Below, piece by piece: positions 51,701-63,700 of a stretch of DNA of 64,000 nucleotides; position 1 is the stretch's first letter; the number at the start of each line of letters is the position of its first letter. Location of the stretch: assembly GCA_914767715.1 (NCBI GenBank), contig OU612065.1, positions 33,792,001 to 33,856,000 on the forward strand, written 5' to 3'. The DNA is from Membranipora membranacea. Lineage: Eukaryota; Bryozoa; Gymnolaemata; Cheilostomatida; Membraniporidae. The notes beneath the pieces were generated by a model. It was not told the DNA's origin and made no database searches. It saw nothing but the letters and a program-made list of their open reading frames with translations. The translations under genes were made by a program, and so were the position numbers.

Positions 51701-54700
51701 GCTCTCTGACGTTAGTCTGGCTTGATGTGAGCGTTTTCGGGAAGGCCTCTACAGGGATAGATATAAAATGCACTAAGAGTGGACCAATTTTCTAAAGAAG
51801 CACATCATTACGGAGCTGAAGAATCAGAGAATAATTTGATGCATGAATAAAATTGAGCCACCTAGTTGTTCAATGACACACACCACAAATTTCTGCAGTA
51901 TATCAAATGTATCAATATCAGCATAGACCATCAAAGGTAGATACATTTTGCGCCATTTATCAATAATGTCAAACATGCTGTCAAAAGGTCCAGCACTAAG
52001 GACAGAAAAATTTGTTTTGAAAATTCTCACATACGAAGCCGCTTTGATTAAGCATGGTACAAACAGGAAATGCCAACAGAATATGGCACTATGTATTTGT
52101 CTTCCTCGAATTATACCACACAGAATGCCCAAAACAGCCAATTTAAGGGGCTTTTCAAGGTGTTTTTTCGGCATTCTGTGTGGTATAATTCGAGGAAGAC
52201 TAAAACATAGTGCCATATTCTGTTGGCACTTCCTGTTTTAACTATGCTTAATCAAAGCGGCTTCCTATGTGAGAATTTTCAAAATAGATTTATCTGGCCT
52301 AAGTGCTGGACCTTTTGACAGCATGTTTGACGTTATTGATAAATGGCTTTGTGGGTTAAAATTGCAAGTGTTGTCTCTGTCCGAGGACTGAGAAATATCA
52401 GTGCCTTAAGGACGCGGCCGCCATATTCGGCGCCAAGTTGCTCTCAGTTTGCGGGCAGGTCGGAGCACACCTGGGGCGTCATGTGTCATCAGCCCAGTAG
52501 TCAGTAGACCGCAGCGGGGTCCGAAGCCAGGACCTCCAACGCTTGCGCGGCAGAGGGCAGGCGCTCTAACCAACTGAGCTACCTCCTACTCCTTGTCTAG
52601 TAGTAACAGTAAGTAAAACTGATAATGTAGAAGAGAAACTGTAGTCTGAAAGCTGTCACGTAAAATATTGAGAGATGACGGAATCTCAACTACCACGTTC
52701 CATCCTATTACCTAAGCTTAGCCAGTTGTATTCAGCAATCAGTCACCAGCCTGCATATTGCTATATTACTGTATTTTTCTGTATAATATATTTTGTGTGT
52801 GTCAGGATGTAAAGCAAAGCAGTTAATTGAATGCATATGAGAAGTTTGGAACAGCTGTTGGATATCTCATACTGCTATAAACATTATTTACATCAAAACA
52901 TTAGATCATTTTTAAATAAATAATACTGAGTGCAAAGTTACCTCACGTACCATTCTAACTAATAGTTAAAAACTATTAAAGGACCAAAGCAATATATAGT
53001 CTAGCTAGTGCTGCAGTAGCCTGTCTTGACATGCTTTGTTCGGTGGGGGGTGGGGGAAAATACAAGAGTTGATAAGCTTTGTTCCCAACCCCAACCGAAC
53101 AAAGCTTGTCAAGACAGGCTAGTCCTGCAGTAGTCATGCAACAGTTTTACACTGAAAGATTCATAGCACTTCTGGGTAACAATTATGTAAAGTGGTATAA
53201 ATCGTCATCCTGCTGACCTAATGAATATATGCCATGTACTGTACAAGTAAAATAAACTAGCACTTTAGAGCTTCCTATTTTCCTTCCAAACTGGAACCAC
53301 TCACACCAGTGGATAAAAAAACTCTTATGATGAGGGTTGCCATAACAAACTCCATATAAATCCCTCTAGTTGCTAGAATATACACCAACACCAGTTAACT
53401 GCAGTTCTCTAATTGTGTACTACTGTGTTATTGTTAGCACTCTGTGTGTATGGACAATTGAATCCACCTGAGCAATCAACTTCATTATGTGTCTTGCAAA
53501 GGTTGTGTCTAAGATTTTGTTTTGAGCCGTGAAAAAGTGGTTGGCATACTTTCAACTATAACGACTGTCTACTATTCGATATAAAGTAGGTGAAATATTA
53601 TAAGGATTTGGATGAAATCCAATACATAACACAAAAAAATTGTTTCAACTGGTTTTCCTCTGCCTAAACTCATCCAGAACATTTCAACATTAAAAGGAGG
53701 GGATAACATTTATCACTTTCTATTAGAATCAATATTAACTTGATCCACTGCAGCAATTCAAATAGCAGTCCCGCCAATAACAAAGAAGCCAAGATCTTAC
53801 ATACCTTCTCCTTGAACTGGAGCATAAAAATAATTATCCCGACAAATCATACAATAGAATCTACAATAGATTCGATGTAGCTTCGATTATCTTTATTATT
53901 TATGTCAATTATTTAAAAACTCCACTACTAAATTAAATGTATAAATAGTTGCAATTTTATATTAGACATATCAATCTATTTGTAAGTCCGCTGACACAAT
54001 GAGTGTTGTAGCCACTTAAATAGTGAAAAAAAACCTTTAATATTCTCACTGAATCTTATGTTGTTCAATCATCGTTCCAATTTTTTATTACCTGTATAAT
54101 AGAACTTCACTCTAATTATCAGAACCTAGTCACTAAGTTAACCTGGTCCTGGCATTAGCTGTTCGATGTTATAAGTTCCTCTAAAGTATGTCTCCAATTA
54201 TTTGAGTCACTGAAGTACTGTATGGCATAAATTAGTCGTGCTCAACTAGCTCTTCTCTGTTAAATTTATTGAATTTTCCGTTGATCCGTTTCTTCAATAT
54301 TCAATTTTCGGAATCTGGAATATTATCATGAAATTCATAATCTTCAAACTAAAGATTACCCTACAATTTTCTATTTTCCTTAAAAGCACAGCGATGAAAG
54401 AATGTGATTTCCCATTAATCTCTTTAAAGCAGAAGTTAAATAATAGCATACTATTCACTTTCAGGAGAGCCGCAAAACGTAGACACTGTCTTTGATTTAT
54501 CATAGAGAAAAAGTAACATCCGCTATCGAAGAATTTCAGATGAGAAAACTTTTATCACATTACAGAGAATAACAGATATTTTGCTCCATTATAGACATTA
54601 TAGACATATCGTCATAAACCAAATTTGTTTAAAATTATTGTCTGCCGTGCTGATGGTCAGAGTTTTGGGTATGACAATACCCGAGAGTTAGAATTTACAT

Positions 54701-57700
54701 TACAAGTATATAATTTATTGTACAGTTATCAATACAGAATCACAACCCAAGTATCTATAATCAATCTGAGGTGCTCATAGTCTCAAAACCTTACATGCAG
54801 GGTTAGGGCTTCAGCTAGTTTAGGCTGGATCAACAGACTAACTGGTTTAGAGCGACGTTATCAGGGAAATATCGACAGATTTACTGCCATGTTCTTATTA
54901 AATACTGCAAAAAAAAATACATTTACAAAATCTCATCTCATCACATCACAATCTGAGTTCTCTGTTATAGTCTAGGAACACTCACCAGGCTGGAGTACCT
55001 GTGGTTAAGTGATAATAAAACACTGACAGAGTTACCAGATGAGATCGGGGGATTGAAGAGTCTACGGACATTAAATGTATCAGAGTGTGGCCTCACCAGT
55101 CTGCCAAGCAGGTAAATATATATATTTATAAACATTCATTACATATTGAGTTTGAGTCACTTTAAGAACATATTGATGTGCACCGAAAGAATTTATGTAT
55201 ATATGTATATATATACAAATTCATTGCATGTTGAGTTTAAGAACTCTAAGAACTTATTGATGTGTGCTGAATCTCAAGCACTAAGCTGAAAATATTGCAT
55301 TATGAGACTGGTGTGTAGAATGCAATTACCAACAAGGTGAGTCTCAATTGCAATTTTTTGACAAATTTTTATAAACACTGTAGGACTTAAAAATTAACTG
55401 CATGATATTGTCATAAACCAAATTTATGGCAGGATTGTCTAAAGTGCTGTTGGTCAGAGTTATGGGTATACCAAGTCGCCAGATCTGCGAGAGATAGAAT
55501 TTACAATACAGGTATGGAATTTATGGAATCCTACCGATATGCAAATTATGCCTGGAATCGTCAATATGTGATATAATTATTTAGATTAATTCCTTTTTAG
55601 GGCAGTTGTGTGCAATATAAACATATAGGAATGGAAAGTGATATACCTACTCAAGAATATTATGAAGATCATATTTAGGGTCATATCCCCTTGTAAAAAT
55701 CACTGACCCAGCTTTGTTGCCAGTATTATAGGAATTGCTTGCACCGATGTGTTTGTATACGCTGTATGTCAGGTTTTTGGCTAAGCCAACCGCAAGGAAT
55801 ATTGATAATTGAAAAGGCAATTGAAAATATCGTAGCCTATTGATCGTTGGTGTGCAGTCTTTGTATTAAACCTGTGGCCAAACATCTCTGGGCATCACTA
55901 CCAAGAAAATTTATGTTGCAAAGTAGGAATCAATGAGCTACTTTTTTAGTTAGCTGCGAGCGATATTCCGCTAATAATTAAAAGTTGCAGATACTATAAA
56001 TTGCAAAAAGATTTTCCCATATAGATTGTAAAATTAATAATTCATACATTACAATCAATCTATTTATAAGCGGTCATATACTCTCCAAATATTACCTGAC
56101 TCCAGGGGATGGTTTCAATAAGAGACTCAAAACATCTCTTATAGCTACAAAATTCAGCAATAAATAGATAGACAGACATAATGTTTCCCATCATTCAGTA
56201 AGTGTTTGCATTGCTGTTTGTCCGGTTTTTTTATATCAGCAAACTTTGAAAAATAGAAATTAGAGAAGATATTTGAGAATATCAAATTTTATTTTACATC
56301 CAAAATATATAATCCCCTTTGTAAGAACTTACCTGTCTCAAAGTTGTAGGCTGGGCATGTTACAGAGACCAGGTTATCTTTTTGTTAAGCCAATGCAGAA
56401 TCACGACCCAAGCCTGCAGGTCAGATTCACTTTCTCCCATCTCTATCCAGGTTAATAGATCACCCAAAAGTGATTCCGTACATGTGCTCCATTTTGGCGC
56501 CAAACATCTCATAAAAGTTTGTTTACATTGATAAGGAAGAATTTGATGTCAGGAGTGGGACTCTCATAAACAATGCCCTATACTATCAAACAATAATTAC
56601 TGATTGATAAATTTACTAAATTTCTCAGTAAATAGTAATTATTTTTGAAAAACATTATAGCTGCACATTCCTCAGCTATATTTGACTCTGCGGATGGATT
56701 TTTGAAAGCTTATTTTCTATATTTAAAAGAAAGTAAAATATGAAAATCTGTAGGAATACAATACATTTGACTACTCATTCTTTTCCCGAGTTCAGTTTTT
56801 AGTTATATTACAATGGCTAGGCTCGATGTGATAACCATGATGTCAAAATTATTAGGATGTAAATTTGAGCATAACAAATTGGCAAAAGTAACTTGCATTT
56901 TTTGTCCCTAATATTACCCCCACAAAAGAAAACCGCAGCATGTGTAGTAACAAGTCTCTATAATGATGCTGGACCTGGACCGCAGGCCACCTTCAAACCT
57001 GAGGTGCTCATACTCTAAACCTTTCACACGGGGTTATAGGCTTAAACTTGTTTTTTTAAATGTATAACAAAATTAGCCGTCAAGAAAAAACTGAAAAAGG
57101 GAAAAAAATCAATCAAGATGGCGAAAAAAATAATCAGAACATCAACATTAGAATAATTTATAATTGAGTATTGAACATGAATTTAATGGTATATTGTTAA
57201 AAGTAGATGTTATCATATTAACTAAGAAGTTATTTGAAGTTAAGTGTAGCTTGAACATGTCTCTCATATTGAAAGTGCGCGAAAAATTAGAATTTTCTAA
57301 CATAAATGGTGGACATGTCTTGTTTATCAATTGATGTCCAGTTATGCTAATAAAATATATGTTGAGCACTGGTAGATGTAGAAGGTGTAATGACCCTGAT
57401 AATTCGTTAGTTGGTACCAGGTGATAAGGAATGATTTGTATATTACATATCAACCTGGAGTAAAAATAAGTCATCTCGTATATAGTAACTTTGGATACCG
57501 CTTATGATGTGGCAAAAAATTAAATGATGGTAAAGTATAACAGATGTTTTGTTGTCAAAAACGGCCTACAAAGTTTTAATTGCCTTTGCTACCTTTTTAC
57601 TGACACAGGAAACATGGTCATGCCATGTTAGCCTGTCATCCATGATTAAATCTAACAGTTTTCGTTCAGGCTTTATCAACAGACTAACTGGTTCAGACTG

Positions 57701-60700
57701 ATATAATTAGGGGAATATCAACTGATTCTCTGACTATGTCCATAATAAATACTGTAAAAAAATACGTTTACCTAATCTTATCATAACACTATTATGTGTT
57801 CTCTCTTATAGTCTAGGATCACTCACCAGCCTAGAGGTGCTGAGGTTAGGTGGTAATGAATCACTGACCGAGTTACCAGATGAGATCGAGGGATTGAAGA
57901 GTCTACAGACACTAGATGTATCAGAGTGTGGCCTCACCAGTCTGCCAAGCAGGTAAATATGATATATATATAGAGGGGAAACTGTGATTGTGTCAGCTAA
58001 CTTGGCCAAAGATATGTCCACAGAATAAGGATACAGAGGTGAAACTTTAATGGTAGTCATAGTGCCTGCGGTTTTGGATTCACTGTGGGAAAATCATCAA
58101 TCTGAATATTTGCCAGGTTTACTAAATATATTAGTTACAATGGCAATTTGTGACGCAGACATGCCTACCTATGATAGGTCATAATTCATTCTGTATGTAA
58201 CCTAAAGACTGATTTCCAACTTTTTTGAAATGTTCAATCTGCAAGCTATACGCCATATTGCTGTCATTTTTTCTAGGATACATAGCCTATGCGTTATCTG
58301 GGGTTTTAAAATGAGTTATATCATATAGATTTACATGCGGCTTGGGTCAGTACGCGGACATTTCTTAATTTCGATGACTGGGCCGGCTATCAATTGTCAC
58401 ATGTATATCATGATAAAACTCATTTTTAAAAACATGGAAAAATTTTGGAAATCAGTTTTAGGTTATATACAGAATGAATTATGACCTATCATAGGTAGGT
58501 CTGTCAGCATCACAAATTCCCATTGTAACTTATATAGTCAGTAAGATTAGCAGGTATCCAGATTGATGATTTTCCCACAGGGAATCCAAAACCGAAGGCA
58601 CTATAATTATCTTTAAAGTTTCCCCTCTGTATCCTTACTCTGTGGACATCTCTTTGGCCAATTAAGCTGACACAATCACTTTTGTGGGTTAAGGTAATGT
58701 CAAAGACCGATCCGAATATCAACATATCATATACCTTTGGAAAGCTGCCGAGCTACTGAAAATGAATACCTGAACAAAAACTTGATTCGATGACGTTGTG
58801 TCATTAAAGGGAGGAAATGAGGCAGAAAACGCTGTTTTTGTCAAAGCAGATGGCGGAGTCAAATTAATTGCAAGAAATTTCAAAACAGGTGGAATGTATA
58901 CTAATAGATTGAGTTCATAGTAAAATTTGATTTTCTTTGATATATGACTAGTCTAAACTGACTTTTTACGTCACGCCATACAACGCATTTTTTTTTGTGA
59001 AGCCGTGAAAATATGTGAAACTGCAATCATTAATTCAGAACAGATCATAGGCTCGAAACAAAATTAATTATCATTTTCCCTTAGAGTACACTTCAAATGT
59101 CATACATATTGACTTTCAACATATTAGCTTGCATATTGCGAAAACAGTGGACTCTCGAATACACCTGATATTTTTACTCTGTGGACATATCTTCGGCCAA
59201 GTAAACTGAAACAATCACTTTTGTGGGTTAATGTGGGTTAAAATTGCAAGTGTTGTCTCTGTCCGAGGACTGAGAAATATCGGCGCCAAGTTGCTCTCAG
59301 TTTCCAGGCAGGCCGGAGCAACCCTGTGGCGTCATGTGTCATGAGCCCAGTAGTCAGTAGACCGCAGCGGGATTCGAAGCCAGGACCTCCAATGCTTGCG
59401 CGTCAAGAGGGCAGGCGCTCTGACCAACTGAGCTACCTCCTACTCATTGTCTAGTAGTAACAGTAAAGTAAAACTGATAAAGTAGAAACGATACTGTAGT
59501 CTGGAAGCTGCCACGTAAAATATTGAGAGATGACGGCATCTCAACTACCACGTTCCATCCTATTACTAAGCTTAGCCAGTTGTATTAAGCAACCAGTCAC
59601 CAGCCTGCATATTGCAATTACTGTATTTTTCTGTATAATATATTTTTTGTGTGTCAGGATGTAAAGCAAAGCAGTTAATTGAATACATATGAGAATTTTG
59701 GAACAGCTGTTGGATATAACATACTGCTATAAACATTATTTACATCAAAACATTAGATAATTTTTTAATAAATAATGCTGAGTGCAAAGTTACCTCACGT
59801 ACCATTCTAACTAATAGCCTACCTGATCACTTGCCCATTGCTGGGTGCATTCATATGCCAAAATTGTGTGGCAAACACAGCCCATCAATAATGGTCACAA
59901 ACTACACAGTGACTTAATATCCAACAAAATAAATGAGCCAGGAAATTGGAATGTAAGTTATGAAATTGGCAACCCAGGGGAGTCTTCCATGAGCGATGCT
60001 TTATAGAAGCAAATTATCACTATCACATCTCTCAAAATCATCACTCACTTGGCTGTTCAATTAGACAAAATAGCTCACTCAGAATTTATATAGTTCCATC
60101 AGAGACTGGGCCATTTCTGAGCGAGACCATAGAGTGAGCGATCAGATTGCGATTTTGGCTGTTTTTAATTGAAAGATCCCCCTAAAACCCTTCGCTCTCC
60201 TTGAAAATACGATGCAAAAGCTAATATCACAGTTGTTGTAATCCAAGCAGATGAACCAGGTCAGAAATTTCACTTTTAGGCCACCCTGTATGACGAAAAA
60301 GTTACACAATTTAATCAAGAAGCATGATGGGATCCTTGAAAAATACTCATGGTCAATCATGGCTCAATACTAAAAAACTTGATAAAAAGTATCAAAAACC
60401 ATAAGAGAGTTTCAAAATTGCGGAGCGTGAATCTTATCAGGAAACATTTGAAACAACATGTTTTGAACCTAACAAATAATGGGGGGTGTCAACACAGTTT
60501 TGAACAGAAAAGATTGTCATGATGATACAAATGGGTGTTTGAAATCTGATGAAGTAAAAATTACAGAAAAACATGAAACAACTGATAAATGTTATGAGTA
60601 TTTTAGCAAAGATGGCAGCAATCTTGGAGTCCGACAGGGCTCTGTATTAGGCCCGATCTTATTGATTATATTCATCAATGCTCTTGTTAGTACAGCCTCA

Positions 60701-63700
60701 ATGTTCGCAGACGATACAAACATTTTCAGTCTGGAGCCTTCATTATCTAATTTGAAACAAATTGACTCATTTTAAAATATACAAACACTTTTCAAATTTT
60801 CTCAAAGCTCATGACAAAATGGTGCCAAGTCCTGTTAACTTTATTTCAGAAATTGGAAAGAACTTTTAGTATCGAAGTCGCTCACAAAATTTCTCGAAAT
60901 TTAACATCACAATGCCATAATGTTCAAGTGCCATATTTGAGAACTTTGACAAAAATTAAATTTCACTTTGCTCCTGATGTATTGCGCCAGATGGCATTTC
61001 AATCAACAACCATAATCAGTCTTTATTATTCATTTTTTTACCCCCATTTCATGTATGGGATTGAGTTGTAGGGGCATACTGCAGATTGCCATCTCAGCCA
61101 AATTTACCTCCTCCAAAATGCAGCTCTTTTGTTATTTCCGCATTGGGGTCATGTCACTACATATTTTGAAGAATTTTGTCTAATGCCTGTTAATATACCA
61201 ATCAAATACAGATTTTCAGTTCATTTTCCAAAGCAAATTTTAATAACTAACTAGGCGTTGAAAGATCCCCAAAAACTTGCAAACGCTCAAATGAAAATAT
61301 CATTCCAACCTAAGAGAACCACCAGCTGCAGAGGGTAATGGTCACTGCTCACCGCTGAACTGCAAACCTCATTGGTGAAAGATGTCCTCTGTTGGGTCTT
61401 ATGTTCCAAAGTCAGAGAGACTGGCCTGCCTGAGCGCTCGGGCAGGCAGGTCACCACAGTTGTCCCCGACTAAATGACCATACCACCGCCCTATTTTTAT
61501 AGTTGTCATTTTATGTCTGAATTTTACTGGATGCAGGAACCAAATAAAAAAATATATAACAAATACAATGACACCGTTTTCAGTTATTTAGACAATAGTC
61601 TAATTAAAGTTATTTTATGATGACCTAGATTTAAGACTTGCAAACTGAAAAGATAAGTGTTCTTGCTTTTTGGGTGAGAAGTTGCTGGGTATTGGAATGA
61701 AGTATCTCTACTTTTATATTATGAGTAAACTGTGTAAGTGAAATGAGGACTATTGTCTTTGGGATTGACTTAGGATTTTTAAGACACTGACAAACAAATT
61801 TGATATTTTATCATATATATTCTGTTTTGAATATTTGTACCGTATCTTGAAATAAGGTATTAAGCAATGCTCGTGTGTGTGTAGTTTCATGCACGCTTGT
61901 ATCCTTGGTTTTGATGAGTTGGATGTAATTTTGCTCCAATCCATAAGCCCTCATCGAAATTGACGTCCTAAACACCTGCGAACAGGGCACAATGTTTTGT
62001 TGAAAAATTACATTTGAACTCCATCTGAATTGGTAAACAAGGTATATAAGTCAACTTTGTCTACTTTCTGACAAACTTTATAATGAATCTGCTTCCTACA
62101 GTAGGAAGCAGATTCATTATAAATTTTGGCTTTATATTATAAAAATGGCCATAAAGAACATTAGTCTCAGAACACATGATTCTTTTGATATACAATTTCT
62201 CACAGGACTGGTCACGAATTCACCAAATTACAGACACTAATTTTGCTTTTGAAACATTCATCGAAAACTACTCTACCATTATTGAAAAATCATGCAAGAA
62301 GACTAGTGCTAAAACCCAAATGCTACATTTTAAAAAGCCACCGATGACCACAGAATCATTGGAACTTAGAGAAAAGTGTAAAAAATTGCACATTAAATCT
62401 AAACAAGAACAGGAGTTTCCAATACAGAAGCCAGCTAACCAATAAATTGCCTTCCAATTAGTCCTTCTAATGATATTTAGGAATTGTTAACAATTTCAGG
62501 TATTTCAAGGCGAAGAACTGTCACAGTGTTACTATTACTGTTATATTGTCACTATTATTCCTCGAATGAACAGAACACCCCCCCCACCCCTAAACATTTT
62601 AGTTTTTCTCAAAATCATTATGGGGAAAGTGTGACCAATTTACATAAATCTGGTTAAGAAAAGTATTTCTATTTACATTTCAGTAAAACTGTAAAATAGC
62701 AGACTCCTTTATTGATTTATCACAAGAAAATTATTATTATTTTCCTAATAAGGAAGTTCTGTTGAGACAACAGAAATTTGTTCTATCATAGACATCAGGT
62801 AGCAAGACAGAAATTGCACCATATTTAAAACCTAGGCACGGAATCACTGTCCAAATCGATAAAGATTCTTTTATTCCTACCAAATTCCATAGAAAATGCA
62901 CTGTATGCTATTAAAATTGCAACGGATTCCTACACTTCTCATAGGTAAAAATATTTGAGCTATTCTATTTTTCTTTTTACAGCATGTCAAACTTAAAAAA
63001 TTTAAGGCAACTGAATATCAATAAGAATATAGCTCTACTCTCAATTTCCGCTGGAGTATGTCGACTCGATACACTCAGGTCAATAAAGTGTAAAGACTGT
63101 GCATCTCTGACAAGTCCTCCGTATGCTGTCTGTAGTCAGGGGCTAGCAGCAATGAGAAAATACTTTGCCGATCTGGAAGAAAATGTTGAGCAAAACATAA
63201 AGTTTGTTCCAATAACTGTTATTGGTCAAACTATGGCTGGTAAAACCAGCCTTGTTCGGTCAATGCAAGAAAATAAACGGGCTTTGACCACTCGATGTAA
63301 CAATAGTAAGCTAGATGAGGCCACCAAAGTGATCAAGGTGTGTGAGGTAGACGTTGATGAAAAATTCAAACTTGTATTTCATGACTTTGGTGGGCAAGCA
63401 GTATATCAGTTTGCCTATCAATTGTCACATAGATCACAGTATGTTCCCATGCTTGTCATAGACATTGCTGAATTTGACCGACTTGTAGCTGAACACGGAG
63501 AAGAGAATGCCTGTGAGACAGTCTGTTTAACATGGCTCTCCCACCTTTATTTGTCCTGTCCAAAAGCAGGCCAGCCTTTCGTGGTGCTCACCCACTGTGA
63601 TCTTATCGATAATGAAACCTGCAAAGCGAGAGTGAGTCAGTTGATAGAAGTGACTGAACGTCTACGCCTTAGGTTAATAGAAGAGGAGAAAGCCATAGAA

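Larger units (their letters stand above)
39740..59815 (+). repeat. ~6.5-kb segmental duplication, about three copies, carrying the B exons
   Basis: Copy 1 runs from about 39740 (exon B1) through 45850 (B2). Copy 2 runs from about 46150 (B3) through 55110 (B4). Copy 3 begins near 55430 (B5) and decays after 58700, with a last piece at 59230-59815. Long runs such as the text around AACATCTCTGGGCATCACTG and TGACCTATCATAGGTAGGTC recur almost unchanged. Copy 2 is longer because of insertions at 49883-51869 and 53579-54519. Confidence 0.88.

Noticed and set aside
62077-62123. Membership of the 62-kb palindrome in the TAG/CTA hairpin class
   Set aside because: It is a perfect inverted repeat but lacks TAG/CTA ends and a clear 9-bp flanking repeat.
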